NCBI GenBank assembly: GCA_963773105.1 | Contig: CAVZAA010000001.1 | Coordinates: 1-64,000 of the forward strand | Direction of reading: 5' to 3' | Length of the DNA stretch: 64,000 bases | DNA from: Trebonia sp963773105 | GTDB taxonomy: Bacteria; Actinomycetota; Actinomycetes; Streptosporangiales; Streptosporangiaceae | In this document: one piece after another, positions 52,538 to 60,338 of the stretch | Numbering within the stretch: position 1 is the first letter of the stretch | Layout: each line of letters opens with the position of its first letter | The notes under the pieces: model-generated | What the model was told of the DNA's origin: nothing | Seen by the model: the letters and a program-made list of their open reading frames with translations, nothing else | The model's database searches: none | Position numbers and translations under genes: made by a program

Positions 52538-53550
52538 GGCTTGAGCACCAGCACGCTCGCGTCGTCCCTGCGCGTCCCGGCCTCGGCCAGCAGGGCGGCG
52601 GCGGCGACAAGCGGATCCCTGGCGTTCAGGCCGGGCAGGGCCTCCGGCCCCCACCTGCTGCTCAGTCCGTCGGAATGCAGGATGATCGCCGCACCCGGCG
52701 GGGCTTCGTATTCGAACTGCCGAATGGCCCGTGCCTGGTGGCCCGCGATCCCGGGCACCGAGAGCATGCTCTTGCGGATGCCGTCGGCCAGGATTACCGC
52801 CGCGATATTGCCGAGGCCGCAGAACCGGACCACCCGGCCGGTCACCTGCACCACCGCGAGGGCACCGCCGCGGGTATGACCCATCCGGCCGTGCGCGCGC
52901 GCGACGGCGGCGGCTGGCTCGTCCGCCGGGCCGTCGATTACCGCCTGCACCGCCTCGTTCGCGGCGATCGCGGCGAGCGGGCCATGACCGAGGCCGTCGC
53001 ACAGGACGCCGGTCAGCGTCCCGTCCGTCTCCGCCACGGCGAAGACGTCGCCGCACTCGGTTTCCCCGCCGATCGGCCGCACAAGCCCGGCGCAGGACTC
53101 GATGTCGGGGCGGGGCGCTGGCCAGAACCTCGCCACCAGCACGGTCCCGTGGCCCGGCACCGAGTACAGGTCGCAGAAATCGGCCAGCCGGCTGATCGCG
53201 CCGAGCCCGATGCCAAGGGTGCCGCTGGTGGAGTGGCCGTCTCGCATCGCCGCGCTGGTGTCCGTCAGACCCGGTCCGGCGTCGATGGTCACCATCTCGA
53301 TCCCCGGCTGGTCGCCGACCCGCGTGATACGCAGCAGCATGGAACCCTGGCTGGCGTGCTTGTGCAGGTTGGACGCCGCCTCCGTCACCGCAAGCACCAA
53401 TTGGTCGGCGCGGTCAGCGGGGAAGTCGAGCCGGCTGGCCAGGGCCACGGCGGCGGCGCGGCAGCCCGCCGCGGCACTGGGATCCTCGACCCGCAGCCAG
53501 CGCTGATCTCCGGGCGCCTGGGCGACCAGCGACCGTTTCAACGGGACCAC
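52534..53550 (-). CDS. RsbT-like ATPase fused to PP2C phosphatase (SpoIIE/RsbX type)
   Basis: The 338-aa protein from GTG 53548-53550 has an anti-sigma-type ATPase domain (LVLAVTEAASNLHKHASQGS with the N box, IDAGPGLTD, SGTLGIGLGAISRLADFCDL). A PP2C domain follows (GGETECGDVFAVAETDGTLT, GVLCDGLGHGPLAAIAANEA, AAIILHSDGLSSRWGPEALP, RRDDASVLVLKP). In Gram-positive stressosome modules this position is held by RsbX, the feedback phosphatase for RsbR/RsbS. It overlaps RsbT by 13 bases and the next gene by four. Confidence 0.9.
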   Translation of the reverse strand: MVPLKRSLVAQAPGDQRWLRVEDPSAAAGCRAAAVALASRLDFPADRADQLVLAVTEAASNLHKHASQGSMLLRITRVGDQPGIEMVTIDAGPGLTDTSAAMRDGHSTSGTLGIGLGAISRLADFCDLYSVPGHGTVLVARFWPAPRPDIESCAGLVRPIGGETECGDVFAVAETDGTLTGVLCDGLGHGPLAAIAANEAVQAVIDGPADEPAAAVARAHGRMGHTRGGALAVVQVTGRVVRFCGLGNIAAVILADGIRKSMLSVPGIAGHQARAIRQFEYEAPPGAAIILHSDGLSSRWGPEALPGLNARDPLVAAAALLAEAGTRRDDASVLVLKP

Positions 53551-53935
53551 TTGACGACTACGACGCTCGTCCCCGCTCCGGGTTCTGATTTCAGCTCGAA
53601 CTCATCGACGAGCCGTTTCGATCCGGACAGGCCGAGTCCAAGGCCGTTACCCGAGCTCCAGCCGTCCTTCAGCGCCAGCTCGACGTTGGCGATGCCTGGT
53701 CCTTCGTCGGTAAAGTGCCAGCTTGACCCCTGCCCGCCCGTTGGCCTGACTTGACCACTTCCACCCGGGCCACGCCGCCACCGCCGTGTACCAGCGTGTT
53801 GCGCGCGAGTTCGCTCGCGGCCGTCACCAGCTTGGTCTGATCCACCAGCGACAGCCCGTTGGCCGCGGCCGCGTTCCGCACATGCTGGCGGATGCGCACC
53901 ACATCGTCTCCCGATCGGATGGGGAGCTCATCCAT
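53538..53935 (-). CDS. rsbT: RsbT serine/threonine kinase, frameshift
   Basis: RsbT phosphorylates RsbR and RsbS and is released from the stressosome to activate downstream phosphatases. The first ~65 residues read MDELPIRSGDDVVRIRQHVR, SLVDQTKLVTAASELARNTL and VHGGGGVARVEVV (N box present). After a shift between about 53705 and 53745 the frame continues FTDEGPGIANVELALKDGWS and SGNGLGLGLSGSKRLVDEFE, then LKSEPGAGTSVVVVKWSR to TGA at 53538-53540. With the shift corrected it is ~132 residues, the usual length. It follows RsbS with one shared base and overlaps the PP2C fusion. Confidence 0.88.
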
Positions 53936-54288
53936 CAGGTTCGCCCGTTCAGGATTGCCAGACCCTTCTCGGCGTTGAGGGCGGTGCGGACCCCTTTCAG
54001 GGACAGGCCCAGCTCGGTCAGCGTGATCGCCACCGCCGGGCGCATGCCGACGATGACGGTCTCCGCGTCGAACAGCCGCGATATCGATCCGATCATGGCC
54101 AGCATCCGGCCGATGAAGGAGTCGACGATCTCCACCGCCGTGATGTCGATGATCACCCCGCGCGCACCGGTGGCGGCCAGCTCGTCCGCCAGGTCTTCCT
54201 GCAGGCGTATGACGGTCTCGTCTTGCAGGTCGATCTGGATCGAGACGAACAGCGTCTGCCCGATCTTGAGGATCGGCACCTGGTCCAT
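53935..54288 (-). CDS. rsbS: RsbS-type STAS stressosome protein
   Basis: The 117-aa protein from ATG 54286-54288 is one STAS domain: VPILKIGQTLFVSIQIDLQD, GARGVIIDITAVEIVDSFIG (the Ser of VDSF is the RsbT phosphorylation site), VIVGMRPAVAITLTELGLSL and VRTALNAEKGLAIL. Length and motif match RsbS, which with RsbR builds the stressosome shell and traps RsbT. Its start overlaps the RsbR stop (TAATG). Confidence 0.93.
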   Translation of the reverse strand: MDQVPILKIGQTLFVSIQIDLQDETVIRLQEDLADELAATGARGVIIDITAVEIVDSFIGRMLAMIGSISRLFDAETVIVGMRPAVAITLTELGLSLKGVRTALNAEKGLAILNGRT

Positions 54289-55109
54289 TAGGCGGGCACG
54301 ACCTTCAGTCCCGCCTGGCGCAGCGCGAGCGCTAGCGCGTCGGCCAGCGTGGCCTTGGTGGCGATGTCGCCGAACTCGATGCCGAGCGACACGATCGTCT
54401 GCGCGACCTGCGGCCGGATGCCGGAGATGGTGCACTCCGCCCCGAGCAGGCGGGCCGCGCTCACGGTCTTGAGCAGGTGCTGCGCGACCTCGGTGTCCAC
54501 CGTGGAGACGCCGGTGATGTCGATCACGGCGTGGTCGGCGCCGGTCGCGACCAGGGTCTCGAGCAGCTTCTCCATGACCAGCTGGGTCCGCGCCGAGTCA
54601 AGCGTGCCGACCACCGGCACCGCGATGATGCCATCCCACAGCCGCACGACCGGGGTGGACAGCTCCATCATCGACGAGGCCTGGTCGGTGATGATCTGCT
54701 CCCTGGTGGCCGAGTACATTTCGAACGTGCGCAGGCCAAGGTCGTCGATCACCCGGGAGAACGCGAGATAGTCGGGCACAAGGTCCGCGGACTCCGCGAC
54801 GAGCTCGTAGACGGCCTCCTTCAGTGAGAACACCGACAGCGCCGTCTCGCTCGGCGTGAAGCCGTCCCTGGCGCGGTTGCGGGATAGCTCGTCGAGGACC
54901 GCCCCCAGTTCGCCCGCGGCGTGCTCGTCCGCGCCTGACAACTCCCTGATGATCAGCGAGTAGAGGTCTTCAAACTCACGGCGCACTTCCTGGGGCGAAG
55001 TCCGCCCGCGCAGCCCCGCCGAGACCAGATCGCTCCAGCTACCGACCACCTTGTCGTGGTTGTCACGCAGAAACGCCGCCATGCGCTGCTGGGAACCGTC
55101 AACGTTCAT
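54288..55109 (-). CDS. rsbR: RsbR-type stressosome sensor protein
   Basis: The 273-aa protein has an N-terminal non-heme globin-like helical domain (about residues 1-145: FLRDNHDKVVGSWSDLVSAG, YLAFSRVIDDLGLRTFEMYS). A linker helix (QASSMMELSTPVVRLWDGII) and a C-terminal STAS domain follow (VPVVGTLDSARTQLVMEKLL, AVIDITGVSTVDTEVAQHLL, CTISGIRPQVAQTIVSLGIE). The two Thr residues phosphorylated by RsbT in Bacillus RsbR have counterparts (STVDT and VAQT). The N-terminal domain projects from the stressosome and senses stress. Confidence 0.93.
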   Translation of the reverse strand: MNVDGSQQRMAAFLRDNHDKVVGSWSDLVSAGLRGRTSPQEVRREFEDLYSLIIRELSGADEHAAGELGAVLDELSRNRARDGFTPSETALSVFSLKEAVYELVAESADLVPDYLAFSRVIDDLGLRTFEMYSATREQIITDQASSMMELSTPVVRLWDGIIAVPVVGTLDSARTQLVMEKLLETLVATGADHAVIDITGVSTVDTEVAQHLLKTVSAARLLGAECTISGIRPQVAQTIVSLGIEFGDIATKATLADALALALRQAGLKVVPA

Positions 55110-55165
55110 GGGTGTGCATCCTAGGTAAGAGTAAAGCTCTGGTAAAGACAGTGTCCGTCATAAGG

Positions 55166-55591
55166 CTACGTCGGCGCTGAGGTCCCGCCGTTCGGACCTG
55201 GCGAATCACGCATTTCGGGTCCGGGCGGCGGCAGCGACATGTGCAGCCGGATAGTGGTCCCGTTCTCGTTGGAGTGCAGTTCCACCTTGTCGCAGATCTG
55301 GTGGACAAGCCAGAGCCCGTGGCCCCCGTTGGCGTCGGCGGCGGGCGGCCGCCGGCCGGCCATCGGGTCGGTGATCACCCCGCCGTCCTGCATCTCGCAG
55401 ATCATCTCCCCGGCGTCGCGCCAGATCTCTATGGACCCCTGCGTGCGAGCATGCTTGACCGTGTTCGCGGCGACCTCGCTGACCGCGATCACGAAATCGA
55501 CGACGCGATCCTCGGCCAGGCCCGCCGTCCTGGCCTCCGTTTCCGCCAGGACGCGGACCTCCGACAGGTTGGTGCTGAAAACGAAGGGCAT
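55166..55591 (-). CDS. RsbW-like anti-sigma/ATP-binding protein
   Basis: The 141-aa protein is an HATPase_c_2 domain: VVDFVIAVSEVAANTVKHAR (N box), ICEMQDGGVITDPMAGRRPP (D box), NGGHGLWLVHQICDKVELHS (G box). Proteins like this bind a sigma factor or STAS antagonist and phosphorylate the antagonist. It is 56 bases upstream of rsbR in the same direction and is probably the first gene of the operon. No sigma factor is encoded next to it. The start is ATG 55589-55591. Confidence 0.88.
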   Translation of the reverse strand: MPFVFSTNLSEVRVLAETEARTAGLAEDRVVDFVIAVSEVAANTVKHARTQGSIEIWRDAGEMICEMQDGGVITDPMAGRRPPAADANGGHGLWLVHQICDKVELHSNENGTTIRLHMSLPPPGPEMRDSPGPNGGTSAPT

Positions 55592-55937
55592 GGCCTCGGT
55601 GGGGGTGGCGGGGGTGTGCGCGCCCTGCGCCGCCGGGTAAGACCGGTGCGGCCTGCGGCGGGTACAGGCGCGCAGTGCGGTGGGGAATGTTGTCGTAGGG
55701 ACAGAAGGTAGCCGCTTTGGCTAGCGTACGTGCTTCCCTGTGTCCCGCTAAGGAAACCCCTGCCACCGCACCGCTTTGCGGTCGTGCGCCCCGCCTGGAT
55801 CGCGATCACCGGCCGACGGCCGCCTGCAGGTCGCTTAATTGGGTCAATTGCTCGTGATTCCATGTAATTCCGGGCGATTCCGCTACCGGTCGTTTCTGTC
55901 GTGTGATGGTGTCACCGGGCGCCTCGCAGCATCCCAC
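55592..55937. other. Upstream region of the stressosome operon
   Basis: This holds the leader and probable promoter of the RsbW-like gene. Frames across it are shadows. AT-richer bases at about 55835-55900 may be promoter elements. No gene is seen. Confidence 0.4.
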
Positions 55938-57017
55938 TTATCCGTCCGCGTTCAGCCGCTCGGCGCCGGCCCGAGCTTGCTGATGGCCCGCCTGGGCGGC
56001 CGCCTCACGCTCGATTTCAGCGTTCAGCTCGCCCCCGAGCAGCACCGCCAGCCCGGCCAGATAGAGCCAGAAGATGAGGATCACGACGCCGGCGAACGCT
56101 CCGTAGGTCTTGCCGTACGAACCGAACTTGGACACGTAGAACGAGAAGCCGAGCGACGCGGCCAGGAAGATCAAGGTGCCCAGAATTCCGCCCGGGCTGA
56201 CCCATTGCCAGCGGGGCGACTCCCGGTTGGGCGCGGCGAAGTAGTACACCGCGAACAGCAGCGAGAGCACGACGATCGTCAGCGCCCAGCGCACCACCGT
56301 CCAGACGACGTCGAACGCGGTCCCGCTGACGCCGACGTGCCCCTTGATGCCCAATCCGATCGAAGGGCCGAACACGATCAGCGCCGCCGCGATCCCGCCC
56401 AGGACCGCGGTGACCAGCATGAGCGCGAAGGCTCGGAGCCGCTTGGGCACGAACTTGCGGTCGACCGGCACCTCGTAGGCGATGTCGAGCCCGGTCTCCA
56501 GCGCGGCCATGCCGCCCGAGGCGCTCCACACCGCGATCGCCACGCCGAGGATCAGGGCGGTGAGCGACCCGTGGGCCGACGGGCCCGAGGTGGCATGCAC
56601 CACCGCTTGGGTGAAGACCGTCGACGCACCGGGCGGCAGCGCCTTGTCCAGGCCGTTCACCAGCTTGTCGACCGTCCCGGACCCGAAGTTCACCAGGCTG
56701 ACCGCGCCGAGCAGGGCGATCAGGGCCGGGAACAGGGCCAGGAACCAGTGGTAGGCCAGGCTCCCGGCGGTCATGCTGCACCGGTCGCGGACGAACTTCG
56801 TCCCGGTCCGTTTCATGGTGGTGCGCCAGCCGGCCGCGCCGATCGCAAGCGGCGTCTCCGGTCCGCCGGACACCTCGCTGCGCGGCGGAATCGTCGCTTC
56901 GGTCGCCTGGCTCGACGGCGTGTCCGGCCCGCCGGACCCCTCGCCGCGCGAGAGAATCGTCTGCTCGCCCGGCCGGCCGAGCGCGTGCCGCCCGTGCGGG
57001 TGAATGGCCTCTGTCAT
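55938..57017 (-). CDS. YihY/BrkB-family inner membrane protein
   Basis: The 359-aa protein has a ~65-residue polar N-terminus, then the YihY/BrkB core: CSMTAGSLAYHWFLALFPAL and IALLGAVSLVNFGSG, then about six membrane helices including LTALILGVAIAVWSASGGMA, ALMLVTAVLGGIAAALIVFG, GTLIFLAASLGFSFYVSKFG and GAFAGVVILIFWLYLAGLAV, LLGGELNAEIERE. The family (once called RNase BN in error) has no firm biochemical role. The C-terminal tail is Ala-rich. Confidence 0.9.
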   Translation of the reverse strand: MTEAIHPHGRHALGRPGEQTILSRGEGSGGPDTPSSQATEATIPPRSEVSGGPETPLAIGAAGWRTTMKRTGTKFVRDRCSMTAGSLAYHWFLALFPALIALLGAVSLVNFGSGTVDKLVNGLDKALPPGASTVFTQAVVHATSGPSAHGSLTALILGVAIAVWSASGGMAALETGLDIAYEVPVDRKFVPKRLRAFALMLVTAVLGGIAAALIVFGPSIGLGIKGHVGVSGTAFDVVWTVVRWALTIVVLSLLFAVYYFAAPNRESPRWQWVSPGGILGTLIFLAASLGFSFYVSKFGSYGKTYGAFAGVVILIFWLYLAGLAVLLGGELNAEIEREAAAQAGHQQARAGAERLNADG

Positions 57018-57073
57018 CGTCGGGCCCCCCTGTCCCCGATTGCTACTGCTCGTGGTTGCTTTTTGCTGGCGGC

Positions 57074-57367
57074 CTAGTCTGATTGCCCGTCCGATTGATC
57101 GCCCGAGTCATTGCCGGGCCATTCCCCGGTCAGCTTGGCGGTGCCCTCGGCGGTGGCGCGGTCGAGGGCGGCCTGCACGACGGCGAAGATGGCACCCTGC
57201 AGCGCCGCCGCGAGCAGGATTTCCCGCCAGCCGCGGCGGTGGTCGGTGGCCGTGGGCGCCTCGTCTTCCCCGGTGACGGCCTGCCAGATCCTCTTGAAGA
57301 CCGACCGGGCCAGCATCCCGCCGAGGATGCCGACCAGCAGCCCGATCGACTTGTTCAGAAGCTTCAT
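57074..57367 (-). CDS. DUF4235 membrane protein
   Basis: The 97-aa protein from ATG 57365-57367 shows KLLNKSIGLLVGILGGMLAR, SVFKRIWQAVTGEDEAPTAT and RGWREILLAAALQGAIFAVV, typical of DUF4235: two membrane helices with a short conserved WxxxTGxxxxP loop. It overlaps the DUF3618 gene by four bases (ATGA) and is the last gene of a three-gene operon. Confidence 0.9.
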   Translation of the reverse strand: MKLLNKSIGLLVGILGGMLARSVFKRIWQAVTGEDEAPTATDHRRGWREILLAAALQGAIFAVVQAALDRATAEGTAKLTGEWPGNDSGDQSDGQSD

Positions 57368-57927
57368 CCGCGCCGCCTCCAGCGCTTGATGAGCAGCCAC
57401 CCCAGCAGGCCCGCGCCCACGACGCCGATCGCCGCCGCCAGCGGCGTGCGCCGCCGCCTGGCGGTGTCGGCGACAGTTCCCGCAGCCCGCTTGACCGGCT
57501 CGGGGGTGACCTTGGAGATGCCCGCCGCCGCTGCGGCCGCCTGCGGCCTGACCTGCTCTGCGACCGAGCCGCGGAGGGACGCCGCCTGCTGGCGCGACGC
57601 TGCGGTCTTGTCGGCTACCTGACGTCGAACGTGCCGGCCCTGCACGGTGGCCTGCTGGCGCGGCCCGGCGGTCTTGTCGGCCGCCTCCCGCCGTGCCTGC
57701 GCGGCCCGCGCGACCGCCTGTTGCCTGGCCTGGACCACCCTGGCCTTCAGGCGTCCGATCAGCCGGGTCGCCTCGTCTTGCGCCCGTGCCTTCACGTCCA
57801 CCTTGGCCACCAGCGCCTCCACCGTCTCGCCGAGGTGCTCCCGAGTCCGCTCGATCTCCTGCTGCAGCCCCTGCGGGTCATCCGGCCGCCCGGGGGCAGT
57901 GCCGACAACCTTTCCTTCGATGCTCAT
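57364..57927 (-). CDS. DUF3618 protein
   Basis: The 187-aa protein from ATG 57925-57927 begins with the DUF3618 segment LQQEIERTREHLGETVEALV followed by AKVDVKARAQD. A long Ala/Gln/Arg-rich helical region (residues 60-145) and a C-terminal membrane helix (LAAAIGVVGAGLLGWLLIKR) follow. It overlaps both neighbours by four bases. Family function is unknown; the layout suggests a membrane-anchored coiled-coil working with the holin-like and DUF4235 proteins. Confidence 0.9.
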   Translation of the reverse strand: MSIEGKVVGTAPGRPDDPQGLQQEIERTREHLGETVEALVAKVDVKARAQDEATRLIGRLKARVVQARQQAVARAAQARREAADKTAGPRQQATVQGRHVRRQVADKTAASRQQAASLRGSVAEQVRPQAAAAAAGISKVTPEPVKRAAGTVADTARRRRTPLAAAIGVVGAGLLGWLLIKRWRRRG

Positions 57928-58361
57928 CGGTGCGCCCTTTCCCTGATCTCGTTGACATCCGCCTTCACGCTGTCGGTGGCCTGCGCCGGGACCAGCGGGG
58001 CGGCCTTCTTCAGCCGGGCCTTCCCCAGCAGCGCGGCGACGCCGCTGACCAGCAGCAGGGCCGCGCCCACGATCAGCGCGGCCAGCCACGGCTCGACGAG
58101 CCGGCTGAGGCCGAGGATCGCGCACGCGAGCAGGCACCCCACGCCGTAGAGGGCGATGAGACCGCTGCCGCCGAGCATTCCGGCGCCGATCCCAGCCTGC
58201 TTGCCCTTCCTGGTCATCTCCAGCTCGGCCAGCTTCAGCTCGTCCCGCACCAGTACGGAGACCTGCTCAGACAGCCGTTTGACGAGCTCCCCGGTCGAGG
58301 GCTGCTGGTGGTCTGCGGTTGCCTGCGCGGGCAGCTCCACGCCGTCGGCACGCTGCTGCAT
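57924..58361 (-). CDS. Actinobacterial holin-X (holin superfamily III) protein
   Basis: The 145-aa protein carries TGELVKRLSEQVSVLVRDEL and KLAELEMTRKGKQAGIGAGM, then two membrane helices (GLIALYGVGCLLACAILGLS, WLAALIVGAALLLVSGVAAL). This is the pattern of chromosomal holin-III-like proteins in actinomycetes, not an active phage holin. It is the first gene of the coupled operon with DUF3618 and DUF4235. Confidence 0.9.
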   Translation of the reverse strand: MQQRADGVELPAQATADHQQPSTGELVKRLSEQVSVLVRDELKLAELEMTRKGKQAGIGAGMLGGSGLIALYGVGCLLACAILGLSRLVEPWLAALIVGAALLLVSGVAALLGKARLKKAAPLVPAQATDSVKADVNEIRERAHR

Positions 58362-58454
58362 GGGCCTTCGCCTCCGTTCGTCCGAAGACCCAGCGCTACC
58401 CCGGACATCCCGCGTCTAACAACTCCACGCGGAAAGGACGCTTTTCGCGACTCA

Positions 58455-58505
58455 GCCTTCCCGCCAGAGTCGCCACGGTCCGTTCGAGATGACGGGTTTG
58501 AATTT
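58455..58505 (-). repeat. Interspersed ~45-bp repeat, copy 5
   Basis: The complement reads AGAAATTCAAACCCGTCATC, then TCGAACGGACCGTGGCGACT, then CTGGCGGG. It begins directly after the pntB stop codon at 58506, in the orientation of pntB. Confidence 0.75.
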
Positions 58506-59918
58506 CTAGCCGACGAGGGTCTTGACGGCGGCGGTCAGCTCGGCCACCGCCCGCTTGGCGTCGGCGAAGTACATGCTGGTCTTGGGGTTGGCGTAGAGCT
58601 CGTTGTCGATGCCGGCATAGCCGGTGCCCATGGAGCGCTTGACGACGATGATCGACTTGGCCTGGTCGACGTCGAGGATGGGCATGCCGGAGATGGCGGA
58701 CCCGGGGCGGCGGGCGGCCGGGTTGGTCACGTCGTTCGCGCCGATGACCAGGGCGACGTCGGCGCGGGCGAACTCGGGGTTGATCTCGTCCATCTCGCGC
58801 AGCTGCGGGTAGGGCACGTTGGCCTCGGCCAGCAGCACGTTCATGTGACCCGGCATCCGGCCGGCCACCGGGTGGATGGCGTAGCTCACCTCGATGCCGT
58901 GGCTCTCGAGCACCGAGGCGAGCTCGGCCACGCCGTGCTGCGCCTGCGCGGCGGCCAGGCCGTACCCGGGGACGATGATCACCTTGGACGCGTAGGCAAG
59001 CTGGATGGCGGCGTCGTCGGCGGCGATCGTGCGGATCTGCGCGTCGCCGGCCACCGCCGCCGCGACCGCCGTGTCGCCGGTGCCGAAGCCGCCGATGATG
59101 ATGTTGGCCAGCGACCGGTTCATCGCGTCGGCCATCAGCTTGGTGAGGATGCCGCCGGACGCGCCCACCAGGGCCCCGGCCACGATCAGGCCCCAGTTCC
59201 CGATCACGAAGCCCGCCATCGCCACCGCGGTGCCGGTGAACGCGTTCAGCAGCGAGATCACCACCGGCATGTCCGCGCCGCCGATCGGCAGCACCATCAT
59301 CACCCCGAACGCCAGCGAGGCCAGCACCACGACCAGCAGGGCGGGCAGCGACGCGGTGGTGAGCATGAACGCCGCCGCGCCGATGGCGACCGCCGCCAGC
59401 GCGGCGTTGAGCACCCGTCCGCCCCTGAAGATGACCGGCTGGCCGGTGATGACCCCCTGCAGCTTGCCCGCCGCGATCAGCGAGCCGGTGAACGTCACCG
59501 AGCCGATGATCACGTCGAGCACGGTGAAGACGGTCGTGGCGCCGAGCACGCCGCCGGGCGCCGACTCGTCGTGGATGTACCCGTAGACAGCGACGAGCGC
59601 GGCCGCCCCGCCGCCGACCGCGTTGAACATCGACACCAGCTGCGGCATCGCGGTCATCTGGACGGTCCTGGCAGCGTGCAGGCCGGCCGCCGACCCGAGC
59701 AGCGCCCCGACGATGATGACGGTCCAGCCGACCCCGGTGACGGTGCCGTAGTGGATCAGCAGGACGACGGTGATGACCACCGCGATGATCATGCCGACGG
59801 CGGAGACCTGGTTGCCCCGGCGTGCGGTGGCGGGCGAGTTCATCAGGTGCAGGCCGACGACGAAGCAGGCCGCCGCCAGGATGTAGACCAGTTGGATGTT
59901 GGTGGTGAAGGTGTCCAT
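58506..59918 (-). CDS. pntB: NAD(P) transhydrogenase subunit beta
   Basis: PntB is the membrane and NADP-binding subunit of the proton-translocating transhydrogenase, which makes NADPH from NADH using the proton gradient. The 470-aa protein has eight to nine membrane helices in the first ~270 residues. The dIII NADP domain follows, with KVIIVPGYGLAAAQAQHGVA, YAIHPVAGRMPGHMNVLLAE, DVALVIGANDVTNPAARRPG and IIVVKRSMGTGYAGIDNELY. Length is normal. It lies 12 bases after pntAb. Confidence 0.95.
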   Translation of the reverse strand: MDTFTTNIQLVYILAAACFVVGLHLMNSPATARRGNQVSAVGMIIAVVITVVLLIHYGTVTGVGWTVIIVGALLGSAAGLHAARTVQMTAMPQLVSMFNAVGGGAAALVAVYGYIHDESAPGGVLGATTVFTVLDVIIGSVTFTGSLIAAGKLQGVITGQPVIFRGGRVLNAALAAVAIGAAAFMLTTASLPALLVVVLASLAFGVMMVLPIGGADMPVVISLLNAFTGTAVAMAGFVIGNWGLIVAGALVGASGGILTKLMADAMNRSLANIIIGGFGTGDTAVAAAVAGDAQIRTIAADDAAIQLAYASKVIIVPGYGLAAAQAQHGVAELASVLESHGIEVSYAIHPVAGRMPGHMNVLLAEANVPYPQLREMDEINPEFARADVALVIGANDVTNPAARRPGSAISGMPILDVDQAKSIIVVKRSMGTGYAGIDNELYANPKTSMYFADAKRAVAELTAAVKTLVG

Positions 59919-59930
59919 GGACGCGTCCCC

Positions 59931-60338
59931 CTACGACCGGTGGTTGGGCTCGGACGGGACCGCGACCTTGGGCTGGACCGCTGGCTGCGACTGCGCGGCA
60001 CCGGTCACCGCCCCGTCGGCGGCGGTGCCGGCGACCGCGGCCGGCTGCGCCGGCTGCGCCTTGCGGCGGAACATCTTGAGCATCCGGCCGGTCACCGCGT
60101 AGCCGCCGACGACGTTGGCGGCGGCGAAGAAGGAGGCCACGAACGCCAGCACGTACCCGACCACGGTGTGCGCCGTGACGCCGATCAGCAGCGCGCCGAC
60201 CAGCACGATCCCGTGGATCGAGTTGGCGGCCGACATCAGCGGCGTGTGCAGGGTGGCGGGCACCTTGCCGATCACCTCGATGCCGATCAGCAGCGCGAGT
60301 ACGAAAATGGTGAGGTCAGTGACCAGGGCGGTCGACAT
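59931..60338 (-). CDS. pntAb: NAD(P) transhydrogenase subunit alpha part 2
   Basis: The 135-aa protein supplies the membrane helices of the alpha subunit: LTIFVLALLIGIEVIGKVPA, LHTPLMSAANSIHGIVLVGA and VVGYVLAFVASFFAAANVVG (three to four helices). A Pro/Ala-rich tail follows. In three-gene pnt systems this is the separate PntAb. It overlaps pntAa by 23 bases. Confidence 0.94.
   Translation of the reverse strand: MSTALVTDLTIFVLALLIGIEVIGKVPATLHTPLMSAANSIHGIVLVGALLIGVTAHTVVGYVLAFVASFFAAANVVGGYAVTGRMLKMFRRKAQPAQPAAVAGTAADGAVTGAAQSQPAVQPKVAVPSEPNHRS

Noticed and set aside
57924..58361. Prophage lysis gene
   Set aside because: The holin-III-like gene is coupled to DUF3618 and DUF4235 as in many non-phage actinobacterial chromosomes; no other phage genes are nearby.
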